Source: Fretibacterium sp. (GTDB lineage Bacteria; Synergistota; Synergistia; Synergistales; Aminobacteriaceae). Taken from it: a stretch of DNA of 35,381 nucleotides. The translations under genes were made by a program, and so were the position numbers. The first letter of the stretch is position 1; each line of letters begins with the position of its first letter. Shown here one piece after another: positions 6,225 to 15,002 of the stretch. The DNA lies in contig JAIKZX010000225.1 in the NCBI GenBank assembly GCA_024681935.1, forward strand, positions 1 to 35,381, given 5' to 3'. Below the pieces are notes generated by a model. The model made no database searches. It was not told where the DNA came from and worked only from the letters and a program-made list of their open reading frames with translations.

Positions 6225-8558
6225 CTACCCCCTCGACACCTCAATAATGCCCTTGATCTCATTCAACCGTCCGATGATCGAATAAAGGTGTTCCAGATTG
6301 CGGACCCGCAGCTCAATTTTTATCCTCATCAGGCTGTTGCCCACCGTGGCCGCCTTGATGCCTGAGATGCTGCCGCCCTCAAGCCCTATGGTCCGTGTGA
6401 CGTCGGAGATCAGGTCGACACGGTCCAGCCCCTCGGCCTTCAACCGGGCTGCGTAGACCTTCCCTGAGCCCGCTGACGGTCCCCAGGACACCCCCACGAT
6501 TTGCCCCATCTTGGCGTTGAGGATGTTGGGACAGTCGATGCGGTGGATGGTGATGCCCCGCATTCGGGTGGAGTATCCGACGATACCGTCGCCGGGGATG
6601 GGATCACAGCAGCTTGCCAGCAGGACGCTGACACCTCCCTCACCCTCCACCAGGATATCGGAGTCCTGCCGGTGGGGAGGGGGAGGCACATCCTTGATAA
6701 GGCCCGGAAGGCTGTCCATGGGGTGCCGCTGCTGAAGGTAGGCCAGCACCAGCTTCTGCGCCACTGTACTGGGGCCCGCCGTCCCTGAGCCGATGGACAC
6801 CAGGAGATCGTCCTTGCCGGAGAGCCCCATGTCGCGCGCCACCTTGTTCAGCGCGGGGCTGAAATCCTCCTGCCCCTCTTTGGTCAGGCCGCGCTTGCGC
6901 AGCTCCCGCTCCACGGCCTCCCAGCCGCGTGCCAGTTTTTCGTCCCTGTCTATCTTCTCCGCCTGGCGGAAGTAGGTTCGGATCTTGCCCCGCGTCTTGC
7001 TGGAGTGTGCGATTTTCAGCCAGTCCTGCGAGGGAGAGCCCTGGGGCGACGTGATGATTTTCACGATATCCCCGCTGTGGAGCTGGGTGTTCAGCGGAAC
7101 AATGCGGTTGTTGACCATCGCTCCGACGCAGTGGTTCCCCACCTCCGTGTGGATGGCATAAGCGAAGTCAATCATCGTGGCCCCGCGGGGCAGCACCATT
7201 GCCTTTCCCTGCGGCGTGAAGACGTAGACCTCGGAGGTTAGGAAGTCGCTCTTCAGAAGCTCGACAAATTCCTCCGGGTCGGCTCCCTCTCCCTGTTCAG
7301 CCTCAAGAGCCTGGCGCACCCACATCAGCTTCGTGTCCAGGCTGTCCGCCTCCACGCCCTTGGACTTATAAAGCCAGTGAGCCGCGATGCCGTACTCGGC
7401 GAGGTGGTTCATCTCATAGGTCCTTATCTGGACCTCCAGAGGCGCGCCGAAGGCCATGACCGTCGTGTGCAGTGACTGGTACATATTGCTCTTCGGCGTG
7501 GCGATGTAGTCGTCAAACTGCCCGGGAATGGGGACCCACAGGGCGTGGACGATGCCCAGCACGGCATAGCAGGTGGACACGTCGTCCACAAGGACGCGGA
7601 TTGCCAGGATGTCATACAGCTCGTCCACGGAGAGCTTTTTGCGCTGCATCTTCTCATAGATGCTGTAGTAGTGCTTGGCCCGGCCCTTGATCCGGCAGGG
7701 GATGCCCTCTTTCTTCAGGCGCTGTTCCAGCACCTCGATCCCCTTGTGGATGACATCCTCCATCTCCGGCAGACGCTTTTTTACCTTGCGGCGGATCTCG
7801 TTGTAGACCTCCGGCTGAAGGTAGCGGAACGACAGGTCCTCCAGCTCGCGCTTGAGCTGATATATCCCAAGGCGGTGCGCCAGAGGGGCGAATATTTCAA
7901 GCGTCTCGCGGGCAATCCGTTCCTGCTTGTCGCGGCGCATCACGCTCAGGGTCCTCATGTTGTGCAGTCGGTCCGCCAGCTTGATGAGGACGACGCGGAT
8001 ATCCCGTGCCATGACGATGAACATCTTGCGCAGGTTCTCAGCCTGATAGCCCTCCATGGACATGAAGGGCAGCTTGCCTAACTTTGTGACTCCGTTGACA
8101 AGGGTGACGACCTCTCCGCCGAAGGCTGCCTCCAGCTCTTCGAGAGACACCTCCGTGTCCTCCAGGACGTCGTGGAGCAGCGCTGCTGTCAGGCTCGCCA
8201 GGTCCAGCCGCATCTCCGCAAGAATCAGTGCCGCGCTCAGCGTGTGGATGATGTAAGGTTCGCCGCTCTTGCGCTTCTGGTCCGCATGGGCATGGGCCGA
8301 AAACACGAAGGCCTTCCCCAGCTTTCGCATCTGCGACGGCGTGAGACAGGTCATGGCCTTGGCCCACAGGTTCTGCCACAGGGTCCTTACTGTCTCGGTC
8401 AGGCTTTGCTTCGGCACCTGCGTCAGGAAGGTATCGCGCAGGGCAGACATCTCCCTCAGGTCCTCGTTCCCCTGAAGGGAGGGGACGCTGCTCAGGATGG
8501 AGCTTATTGCCGAACTGTCAGCGGATATGTCCGCTCCTCCCGGGGATAACTCTGCCAT
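6225..8558 (-). CDS. rel: Bifunctional (p)ppGpp synthetase/hydrolase, RelA/SpoT family
   Basis: This 777-residue long RSH protein controls the stringent response. The HD hydrolase domain is intact (YIIHT, LLHDVLEDT, KLADRLHNMRTL). The synthetase domain follows (GRAKHYYSIYEKM, YQSLHTTV, EVQIRT, AEYGIAAHW). Next come a TGS domain (VYVFTPQGKAMVLPRGATMIDFAYAIH), a helical region, the conserved-cysteine segment ASCCDPIPGD and a C-terminal ACT domain. Where bifunctional Rel proteins have RFKD, this one reads QFDD (PIPGQFDDYIATPKSN), resembling the acidic EXDD motif of monofunctional RelA. The GTG at 8561 is possible, but the ATG at 8558 has AGGAGG at the better 7-nt spacing. It lies between recJ and dtd, 33 nt after recJ. 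Confidence 0.96.
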   Translation of the reverse strand: MAELSPGGADISADSSAISSILSSVPSLQGNEDLREMSALRDTFLTQVPKQSLTETVRTLWQNLWAKAMTCLTPSQMRKLGKAFVFSAHAHADQKRKSGEPYIIHTLSAALILAEMRLDLASLTAALLHDVLEDTEVSLEELEAAFGGEVVTLVNGVTKLGKLPFMSMEGYQAENLRKMFIVMARDIRVVLIKLADRLHNMRTLSVMRRDKQERIARETLEIFAPLAHRLGIYQLKRELEDLSFRYLQPEVYNEIRRKVKKRLPEMEDVIHKGIEVLEQRLKKEGIPCRIKGRAKHYYSIYEKMQRKKLSVDELYDILAIRVLVDDVSTCYAVLGIVHALWVPIPGQFDDYIATPKSNMYQSLHTTVMAFGAPLEVQIRTYEMNHLAEYGIAAHWLYKSKGVEADSLDTKLMWVRQALEAEQGEGADPEEFVELLKSDFLTSEVYVFTPQGKAMVLPRGATMIDFAYAIHTEVGNHCVGAMVNNRIVPLNTQLHSGDIVKIITSPQGSPSQDWLKIAHSSKTRGKIRTYFRQAEKIDRDEKLARGWEAVERELRKRGLTKEGQEDFSPALNKVARDMGLSGKDDLLVSIGSGTAGPSTVAQKLVLAYLQQRHPMDSLPGLIKDVPPPPHRQDSDILVEGEGGVSVLLASCCDPIPGDGIVGYSTRMRGITIHRIDCPNILNAKMGQIVGVSWGPSAGSGKVYAARLKAEGLDRVDLISDVTRTIGLEGGSISGIKAATVGNSLMRIKIELRVRNLEHLYSIIGRLNEIKGIIEVSRG

Positions 8559-8591
8559 CACGACACCTCCTTTATGAAAGTCAAAGAGTTT

Positions 8592-10256
8592 TCAGATCAC
8601 AATGGCATCCAGAATAAACTGAACCTGCTCCTCGTTCTTCCAATAGTCCAGGCGCGGGTGGTAGACCCAGCCCTTCACGCCGGCTGTATCCTGCAGGTCT
8701 GAGGCGGCGTTGAACGCCAGGAGCTTCACGTTGTCCACGCGGACAGCGCTGTGTTTTCCATTTTTGCCCAGAGGCTCCACCCGGTCTCCGGGACTGCTGG
8801 CGTAATAAAAACGCGGACAGGGGTTGTCGTTGCCAAAGGGGCCCAGCTCCGTCACGGTCCGCCAGTCGTCCAGCGAGATTTGCGCGGGGGACAGGTTGAT
8901 GGCCGAGACGACCTCCTCCTCCACGTCCACCTCGGCGAGCAGTTTTTCCAGCGACTGCGCGACCGTCTCCCAGTTTTCGCTCAACACGGAGAAGCCCGCG
9001 GCATAACGGTGCCCTCCCCAGGCGTCCAGGAGATCGGATATCGTGCTGAGGATGCCCACGGCGTTGCCTCCCACGGGGACGCGCAGAGTGCCCCTTATCT
9101 TGCCCGCGACGGGTGCGGCCAAGACAACAGGGCTGCGGCGCTGGGAGCAGATCCGGCTTGCAACGCCGCTCAGCACTCCGACGGGCCAGGATTCCCCGTA
9201 CAGAACATGCCGGTCCGCGCCGGGGTCCTCGCAGATCTCGCCCGCGATACGCTCGGATATCATTTGGCGCCGCCGGTTGGCACGGATGAGGTCGTTGACA
9301 CATTCATAGACGGAGTCATCGTTCCCCAGACCCAGAAGGGCACGCACTGCGATATCCGCGCTGGAAATGCGCCCCGGAGCGTTCAGGCAGGGTATCACCC
9401 GCATGGAGAGCTGCTCCTCGGAAAGCTGCTGCCGGTTGATGCCGAGACGGCTCAACAGCGCAGCCAGCCCACGGCGCGGGTTCGTCTTCATGAGCCGCAT
9501 TCCCCGGCGAACCAGACAGCGGTTCAAACTGTTCAGGGGCATGCAGTCTGAGATGGTCGCCAGGGCTACAAGGTCCAGAGTGTACTTCAGCCAGTCGCGG
9601 GAGACGATATCTTCCTTCCATGCCCAGCACCACAGCACGGCTGTGGCGCAGAGCTTCCGCCCCTTATCCCCTCCATCGAAGCAGGGATTGACGATTGTGG
9701 GGAATGTCGGGTTGTCTGCAACGGTGTGATGGTCAAATACGAAGATATCCATCCCGCGCTTCTTCAGCTTGTTCAGCAGCTCTGAGTCGTTTGTGCCGCA
9801 GTCCACGACAACCAGAGTGTTGCAGTTTCTGCTGGTAATCTCCTCCAGTACCCCGGCGTTGAGCCCATAGCCCTGAGTGTCGCGCCGGGGGATGAAGTAG
9901 CGCGTCTGAGCGGCTTTGTGGCGAAAAATCTCCATCGCCAGGACTGTCGACGAAATGCCGTCCGTGTCGTAGTCTCCATAGACAAGGACGTTGCCGAAGG
10001 AGCTCTTGGAGTTCCACAGCTCCCTCGCGGCCACACTGGCAGAGCCAAGGTCCAGAGAGTCCATCAGCTTGTCAAACTTCGGCTGAATCCACTCCTGCAC
10101 CCAATCTGAATCGACAGCTGAGATACCGCCGCCGGCCCGCGTCATTTCCAGGACCATCGCCGTCAGCTCGGAACAGGGAACGCAGCGGGCCAGATCCCGG
10201 GCGTCGTCGCCAATCTCATATAGTTTTAAATTAGAATCCCTACAGGTTGCCAGCAA
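8592..10256 (-). CDS. recJ: Single-strand-specific exonuclease, DHH family (RecJ)
   Basis: This 554-residue DHH phosphoesterase degrades single-stranded DNA 5' to 3' in recombination and mismatch repair. Metal-binding motifs are present in order: VYGDYDTDG (93-100), VVDCGTND (about 150-157) and FDHHTVADN (DHH at 175-177), then the GGHRYAAGFSV motif of the DHHA1 domain and a C-terminal OB-like segment. It is slightly shorter than typical RecJ (about 560-580). An in-frame TGA five codons upstream leaves TTG at 10256 as the earliest start. A GAGGGG lies about 12 nt before it, so spacing is long and the exact start is uncertain. It lies between tadA (38-nt gap) and rel (33-nt gap), co-directional. 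Confidence 0.9.
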   Translation of the reverse strand: MLATCRDSNLKLYEIGDDARDLARCVPCSELTAMVLEMTRAGGGISAVDSDWVQEWIQPKFDKLMDSLDLGSASVAARELWNSKSSFGNVLVYGDYDTDGISSTVLAMEIFRHKAAQTRYFIPRRDTQGYGLNAGVLEEITSRNCNTLVVVDCGTNDSELLNKLKKRGMDIFVFDHHTVADNPTFPTIVNPCFDGGDKGRKLCATAVLWCWAWKEDIVSRDWLKYTLDLVALATISDCMPLNSLNRCLVRRGMRLMKTNPRRGLAALLSRLGINRQQLSEEQLSMRVIPCLNAPGRISSADIAVRALLGLGNDDSVYECVNDLIRANRRRQMISERIAGEICEDPGADRHVLYGESWPVGVLSGVASRICSQRRSPVVLAAPVAGKIRGTLRVPVGGNAVGILSTISDLLDAWGGHRYAAGFSVLSENWETVAQSLEKLLAEVDVEEEVVSAINLSPAQISLDDWRTVTELGPFGNDNPCPRFYYASSPGDRVEPLGKNGKHSAVRVDNVKLLAFNAASDLQDTAGVKGWVYHPRLDYWKNEEQVQFILDAIVI

Positions 10257-10294
10257 AGATACAAAATCCCCTCAGCCCTCCGTTGGAGGGACGT

Positions 10295-10768
10295 TTAATT
10301 TTTTACATTTGTCCTGTGCCGCCGCATCAAAAAGTACTCCTGTAAAAGCCCGGAACATTCCCGGGACAGAATCCCCGCGCAAACCTCGCAGCGGTGATTC
10401 AGGCGCGTGTCGTGAAGGATGTTGTAAAGCGAACCGCCCGCCCCCGCCCTGGGGTCCGCGGCACCAAAGACCACACGGCTCACCCGCGCGTTCACACACG
10501 CGCCGGCACACATAGGACAGGGTTCCAGCGTCACATAAAGGACGCAACCCCTCAGATTCCAGCGGCCAAGTTTCTCCGCAGCCCTGCGGAGGGCCTGCAC
10601 CTCAGCATGAGCGGTGGGGTCCGTATCCTTGCGGTTGCTGCCTTTTCCAAGTATCTCTCCGTTCAGGACCACCAGTGCCCCTACGGGGACATCCCCGCGT
10701 TCCAGGGCCCTCTGCGCCTCCTCCACCGCCTGACGCATAAAAAACAGATCGGAAACCGGATCTCTCAA
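10295..10768 (-). CDS. tadA: tRNA-specific adenosine deaminase
   Basis: This 157-residue zinc deaminase converts A34 of tRNA-Arg(ACG) to inosine, allowing wobble decoding. The zinc and catalytic motif HAE (H54, E56) and PCPMCAG (C84, C87) are intact, followed by the C-terminal helix (CSGLLQEYFLMRR) typical of TadA. The first start is TTG, whose bases overlap the yhcH stop as TTGA, giving a 4-nt overlap and likely translational coupling through CCAGGGG. An internal ATG (Met11) begins where some homologues begin but has no ribosome site, so TTG is preferred with moderate confidence. Confidence 0.93.
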   Translation of the reverse strand: MRDPVSDLFFMRQAVEEAQRALERGDVPVGALVVLNGEILGKGSNRKDTDPTAHAEVQALRRAAEKLGRWNLRGCVLYVTLEPCPMCAGACVNARVSRVVFGAADPRAGAGGSLYNILHDTRLNHRCEVCAGILSRECSGLLQEYFLMRRHRTNVKN

Positions 10769-11229
10769 AGCCCCTGGAGTTTCACCTTCAGGACGAGCTT
10801 CCGCACCAACCCGGGCTCCTTGAAAAACACCCTGGATTTGTGAGCATCCTCCGGCATAAAGAGGACGAAGTGTCCCGGAGGGGCCTGAAGATAGACGCCC
10901 TCGCCCTCGCCCTTATAGAAGGCAACATCGTTCTCCGGCGAGTAGGGTTCTGTCTCCTCCAGGTGCTTGACCATGGCGTGTCCAAACCACTCCTCGCCGC
11001 TCAGGGTGACGTGGATATCCAGATAGCGCCGATGAGCCTCAAAGAGAGCGGCGCTGGCAGGCATCGTCGTCACCTCGGAGACATCGAAGAAGATGTTGTC
11101 CCCATCAATGACGTGCCGCCCCAGCGGCAGGGAAGACAGGTCGTGCTCGGCAAGGTACTTCAGCCCGGTCTTGACTCCCGGGCCCAGGCCGCCGTAGCGG
11201 GATGGATATTGTATCGTTCCTAAGATCAT
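10765..11229 (-). CDS. YhcH/YjgK/YiaL family protein (DUF386, cupin-like)
   Basis: This 154-residue cytosolic protein is of the YhcH/YiaL family, a beta-barrel fold. Members have been linked to sugar anomer interconversion, including sialic acid. Family hallmarks are DGDNIFFDVSEVTTMPA, EAHRRYLDIHVTLSGEEW and FVLFMPEDAHKSR, with the conserved His/Glu residues expected for metal binding. The track ORF runs 118 codons further upstream into nth; I chose the ATG at 11229 (MILGTIQYPSRYG) because AAGGAG is correctly placed before it and it starts like the family. It follows nth by 31 nt and overlaps tadA by 4 nt. No sialic-acid genes are nearby, so its sugar is unknown. Confidence 0.88.
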   Translation of the reverse strand: MILGTIQYPSRYGGLGPGVKTGLKYLAEHDLSSLPLGRHVIDGDNIFFDVSEVTTMPASAALFEAHRRYLDIHVTLSGEEWFGHAMVKHLEETEPYSPENDVAFYKGEGEGVYLQAPPGHFVLFMPEDAHKSRVFFKEPGLVRKLVLKVKLQGL

Positions 11230-11260
11230 CGGTCCATCTCCTTCTCTTGTTGTTGATTTA

Positions 11261-11935
11261 TTATACGCCTTCCTGCCGCTGGGCACACATCGTCGCCAGA
11301 GGGCAGGCCCCGCATAAAGGATTTCGTGCCCGGCAGACAGCCCGGCCATGCTCAATGATATTGACGTGTCCGCCCAGGAAGCGCGCAGGGGGCACTTCCC
11401 GTTCCAGCAGAGAAGATATCTCCTCTGCCGGCATCTTCTCCGGCACAAAACCGACACGGCGGCAGACTCGCCCAATATGAGTGTCCACCGGGAAGGCCGG
11501 CATATCCATGTCAAAGAGCAGCACGCAGGCCGCCGTCTTGGCTCCCACGCCGGGCAGGGCGGTGAGGTACTCCCTTGCCCCATCGCGGCCCCGCTCCTTC
11601 AGAGGGATAATGGAATACTCCCCAAAGTCCCGGCGTATGGTTCCCAAAATCGTCAGGATGCGCCGCGCCTTTGTCGGGGCGAGACCGGCCGGGCGAATGG
11701 CGTCCGTCAGGGAGTCCTCCTCCGCTTGCGCCGCAGCCTCCCACGTTGGGAAACGCGTTTTCAGACGGGCAAAGGCCGTGTCCCGGTTGCGGTCGTTTGT
11801 GTTCTGGGACAGGACGGTCAGGATAAGTCCGTCCAACGGTTCATCGTGCTTCAGGTCAGGCGGGTCGGCCTCGTTGTGATACAGGGCCTCCAGCAAGTCC
11901 AGCGCGGAGGCTATCTGCCGTGTCAGCTTCCCCAT
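11261..11935 (-). CDS. nth: Endonuclease III, DNA glycosylase/AP lyase
   Basis: This 224-residue base-excision-repair enzyme removes oxidised pyrimidines. The helix-hairpin-helix LPGVGAKTAACVLL contains the lyase lysine K133, and D151 in PVDTHIGRV is the conserved catalytic Asp. A C-X6-C-X2-C-X5-C iron-sulfur motif is complete (C201, C208, C211, C217). The N-terminal LTVLSQNTND is the usual LSAQ-T substrate-pocket motif, here with SQNT as in the archaeal and some bacterial branches. The ATG directly follows the TAA of the lon-like gene (TAAATG), so the two are translationally coupled. Confidence 0.95.
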   Translation of the reverse strand: MGKLTRQIASALDLLEALYHNEADPPDLKHDEPLDGLILTVLSQNTNDRNRDTAFARLKTRFPTWEAAAQAEEDSLTDAIRPAGLAPTKARRILTILGTIRRDFGEYSIIPLKERGRDGAREYLTALPGVGAKTAACVLLFDMDMPAFPVDTHIGRVCRRVGFVPEKMPAEEISSLLEREVPPARFLGGHVNIIEHGRAVCRARNPLCGACPLATMCAQRQEGV

Positions 11936-14395
11936 TTACTCATCCCCGGCCCTGTTTCGGTGCGTTTTGCGGCCTCCGTCCAGGGTCTTTAGCAGCCTTA
12001 TGTTGTCCTTCAGCATCTTCCTGAGCCGTGCCTTGACGCGCCCATGGACGGAGCTCTTTGTGTAGGAGCCGTCCTTGTGGACCCGCCCCGCCGGCACGCC
12101 GGTCAGGAGTTCAATGCCCTCGTCGATGGAACTGACGGCCCACACAGAGAACTTTCCGTCCCGGACGGCCTGGATGACATCCGCCTTCAGCATGAGGTGG
12201 CGGACGTTTGATTTGGGAATCATCACGCCCTGATCCCCCGTCAGGCCCGTGAGCCTGCAGTACTCAAAGAACCCCTCGATTTTCTCGTTGACGCCGCCGA
12301 TGGGCTGGACGTTGCCGAACTGGTCCACCGAGCCCGTCACGGCGATGCCCTGTTTCAGCGGCAGGCCTGACAGCGCGGAAAGCAGACAGTAAAGCTCCGT
12401 GGACGAGGCGCTGTCCCCCTCAATGCCGCCGTAGTTCTGCTCAAAGGTGATGCGGGCGGAGAGTGACAGCGGCATGTCCTGAGCGTACATCCGCCCCAGG
12501 TAACTGGAGAGGATCATCAGCCCCTTGTTGTGAATGGGGCCCGTCATGCGGACCTCGCGCTCGATGTTCACAACGCCCTCCTGCCCCATGAAGACGTTGG
12601 CTGTGATACGCGAGGGGTGTCCAAAGCGGTAGTCTGTCAGGTCGATGACGGACAACCCGTTGATCTGTCCCACGGCCGTGCCCGTGGTATCCACACGGAT
12701 GACCCCGTCCTGAAACGCGCGGGTCAGCTTATCCTGGTAGAGTGAGGAACGGTAATGCTTGTGATCAATAGCCTTGCGAACATGTTCCCGCCCCACGCGC
12801 TCCGCCTCCGGGGACAGTATGCCCGCCCAGGCGCTGGCCTCCACCAGCAGTTCCCTCAGCCGCCCCAGTTCCACGGAGAGGAGTTCCTGATCCTCGGCCT
12901 CGCGGCTTGCCCATTCAATGACCTCTGAGAGGGCTTCTGCGTCGAAGGGCTTGAGCCCTTCCCGCTCAAGAATGCTGGCGATGCACTGGGCCATCTGACG
13001 CTCCGTCCTCGCGCTGCGCGGCATATCCACGTCAAAGCTTGCCCGGATCTTGAAGAGCTTCTGGAACTCCGGGTCGTAGTACTGAAGCAGCTCATAAATG
13101 TAGGGAGAACCGATCATGACGACCTTAAGGTTCATCCTGATGGGGCTGGGACGGAGGGAGGAGACGGGGATGGAGCCGTACTGCTCGCCCATATTCTCGA
13201 TAACGGCTTCTCCTGTCCGCAGCAGACGCTTGACGGCCTCCCAGGACATGAAGTTCATCAGGACCTTCTCCGCGTCCAGCACCAGGAACCCGCCGTTGGC
13301 GCGGTGAAAAGCTCCGGCGACGATGCGGCGGAAGTCGGTGTAAAGGTAGCCCTGGCGGCTCTCATACTCCACTTTGCCGGAGAGGTTGTAGTACGTCGGG
13401 TTTGTCTCCCACACCACGGGCGCCCCCGCCTTGGGGTCGTTGCTGACAAAAAGGTTGGCCTGATAGCGCGTGAAGTCCACCTCGGCAGATTCGTCGCGCA
13501 TAGAGGTGACGAACGCGCCGAAGTTTTCGATCACGTCCTCGGCCATGCGGGCAAACCACTGAGAAAGCGGCTTGTTTTCACTCCAGGCATCGCAGACGTC
13601 CGCCAGACAGGGTGCGATGGCGGCGCGGCAAATCTCGGACTCCAGGCGGCTGAGTTTTTCCTTGAGTTCCTTCTCCAGGTCGCGTATGCGGCGCAGCCCC
13701 AGAAGCGTCTTCTGGGAAACCTTCTCGGACAGGGACTGGAAGTGCTTCTGCTGCTTTTCGGATAAGTCCTCAAACTCTTCTTCTTTGATTTCCCGGGTGA
13801 TCTTCTTCCCCTTCTCGTCCACATCCTCCACCAGAGGGATGTTGATAAAACCCTGGGGGGTCCGCTTTAGCGAGAAGTGGTGTTTTGCGGCCTGAGCCCG
13901 CAGGCCCTCCATAATTGCCCCGGCCTTCTCCTGGAACTCCTTGACATGCTGGGCCTTGGCGTCCTCGTACTGGCTCTGCTCAAAGGCCTTGCTGATGGTC
14001 ACCTTCAGGTCGTTCAGCAGCGCGTCCAGGGCAGCAGCCAGTTTCCGGCCTTCCCCGGCCGGAACGGAGACCGCCAGGGGTTCGCCCGGCTCGTCGAAGT
14101 TGAAGAGATAGAGCCAGTCATCGGGGACAGGAAACCCCTTGGCCCGCTCCCGGAGCCGGTCCAGAGCATAGGATGTCCGCCCGCTCCCCGGCTGGCCGGT
14201 CAGGAAGATATTGTAGCCCCTGCCGGGGACGGCGAGGCCAAACTCCACTGCCTCCACGGCGCGTTCCTGCCCAATCGGGCGAAGAGACGGCTTTGCCTGT
14301 ATTCTGTCCGTCCCCTCCAGCTTCCAGCTCTCAGGCTTCTTGACCTTCCTGAGCTGATTGGGTCCCAGACGTAATTTATCTGATTTAGCCCTCAC
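11936..14395 (-). CDS. Lon-related AAA-type ATP-dependent protease (LonB/YcbZ-like)
   Basis: This is an 819-residue cytosolic protease. The N-terminal ATPase region has a Walker A of the form GQPGSGRTS (67-75), with Arg where Lys is usual. A long coiled-coil insertion spans roughly 145-250 (KKITREIKEEEFEDLSEKQQ and onward). A second ATPase segment (GGFLVLDAEKVL, a Walker B-like strand) precedes the C-terminal Lon S16 domain. The catalytic Ser662 (GDSASS) and Lys705 (VNEKIEGFF) are 43 residues apart, the same spacing as S679/K722 of E. coli Lon. No transmembrane segment is seen, unlike archaeal LonB. The start is GTG with a GGGGG-rich ribosome site. It is the first gene of the cluster running to dtd. 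Confidence 0.93.
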   Translation of the reverse strand: MRAKSDKLRLGPNQLRKVKKPESWKLEGTDRIQAKPSLRPIGQERAVEAVEFGLAVPGRGYNIFLTGQPGSGRTSYALDRLRERAKGFPVPDDWLYLFNFDEPGEPLAVSVPAGEGRKLAAALDALLNDLKVTISKAFEQSQYEDAKAQHVKEFQEKAGAIMEGLRAQAAKHHFSLKRTPQGFINIPLVEDVDEKGKKITREIKEEEFEDLSEKQQKHFQSLSEKVSQKTLLGLRRIRDLEKELKEKLSRLESEICRAAIAPCLADVCDAWSENKPLSQWFARMAEDVIENFGAFVTSMRDESAEVDFTRYQANLFVSNDPKAGAPVVWETNPTYYNLSGKVEYESRQGYLYTDFRRIVAGAFHRANGGFLVLDAEKVLMNFMSWEAVKRLLRTGEAVIENMGEQYGSIPVSSLRPSPIRMNLKVVMIGSPYIYELLQYYDPEFQKLFKIRASFDVDMPRSARTERQMAQCIASILEREGLKPFDAEALSEVIEWASREAEDQELLSVELGRLRELLVEASAWAGILSPEAERVGREHVRKAIDHKHYRSSLYQDKLTRAFQDGVIRVDTTGTAVGQINGLSVIDLTDYRFGHPSRITANVFMGQEGVVNIEREVRMTGPIHNKGLMILSSYLGRMYAQDMPLSLSARITFEQNYGGIEGDSASSTELYCLLSALSGLPLKQGIAVTGSVDQFGNVQPIGGVNEKIEGFFEYCRLTGLTGDQGVMIPKSNVRHLMLKADVIQAVRDGKFSVWAVSSIDEGIELLTGVPAGRVHKDGSYTKSSVHGRVKARLRKMLKDNIRLLKTLDGGRKTHRNRAGDE

Positions 14396-14450
14396 GTTGC
14401 CCCCGCCTTACCGTCGTTTTTCCCCCGCGTGGGGGGGATTCTAACTTCTA

Positions 14451-14459
14451 ATTGTATCA
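14451..14459 (-). promoter_or_regulatory. Extended -10 promoter for the lon-like gene cluster
   Basis: On the minus strand TGaTACAAT is an extended -10 with no clear -35. Transcription would start near 14444, about 50 nt before the GTG. The leader contains a small GC hairpin (CCCCC-GCGT-GGGGG near 14424-14437). It faces a similar element on the other strand 30 bp away. Confidence 0.5.
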
Positions 14460-14487
14460 AATATCTGCGAATCAGGCCGCCCCTCCC

Positions 14488-14496
14488 TGATATAAT
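14488..14496 (+). promoter_or_regulatory. Extended -10 promoter for the membrane protein-nikR pair
   Basis: TGaTATAAT is a perfect extended -10 at a distance giving a leader of about 30 nt before the TTG start at 14535. No clear -35 is visible. Confidence 0.6.
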
Positions 14497-14534
14497 GAAA
14501 AAGAATCGTAAGAGAAAGCGAAGGCGGTGTTAGT

Positions 14535-15002
14535 TTGTTTCGAAAACTGTTCGATCATATCCCTCTTTTTCTGCGGCCTGCCATCTTCATCAGCGGTCTG
14601 GGTGATATCCTTTCCCTGTGGCAGAGGGCCGGTGTGAAGGAGAGAGGGATTCTTGTCCTCGTGTTCGCGCCCATGCTGGTCTGCCTTGGGGGGCTGCTCA
14701 TCAGTGTTGTCTCCTTCGTGCTGTTTGTCCTTCCCTCTTTTGTCCTGCGGGTGCTGGGCTGGGGGGTGCTCTCGGCGCTCTTCGGGGCAGGGGGGCGTTA
14801 CTGCTATGAGCGTATGACGGGGCGGAGCGTGCCGCGCGGCGCCTCATCGACCTACGGGGGGGGCTCCGGGCAGGCGTACACGGATGTGAAGTTTACAGAA
14901 AATGGCCCCGGGCCCCGTACACAGGCCGGAGGAGGATCTTCTGACTCTCATCGGGAAGAGGTCCGCCGGCGGTGGTTTGAAAGGGTAAGAGAAACAAAAT
15001 GA
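14535..15002 (+). CDS. Small membrane protein of unknown function
   Basis: I do not recognise this 155-residue protein. It has an amphipathic start, then two hydrophobic stretches, about residues 38-67 (ERGILVLVFAPMLVCLGGLL, then VVSFVLFVLPSFVL) and about 72-85, so two or three membrane segments are likely. They are followed by a soluble Gly/Ser-rich, then charged tail ending HREEVRRRWFERVRETK. The start is TTG, preceded by AAGGCGGTG at a workable distance; no in-frame ATG with a ribosome site exists nearby. Its TGA stop overlaps the ATG of nikR as ATGA, so the two are translationally coupled and may act together, possibly in metal homeostasis, but nothing in this protein (no His or Cys cluster) shows metal binding. 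Confidence 0.7.
   Translation: MFRKLFDHIPLFLRPAIFISGLGDILSLWQRAGVKERGILVLVFAPMLVCLGGLLISVVSFVLFVLPSFVLRVLGWGVLSALFGAGGRYCYERMTGRSVPRGASSTYGGGSGQAYTDVKFTENGPGPRTQAGGGSSDSHREEVRRRWFERVRETK

Noticed and set aside
10765-11583. 272-aa version of the YhcH protein
   Set aside because: The first 118 codons overlap nth out of frame and have no family similarity; the ATG at 11229 has a good ribosome site.
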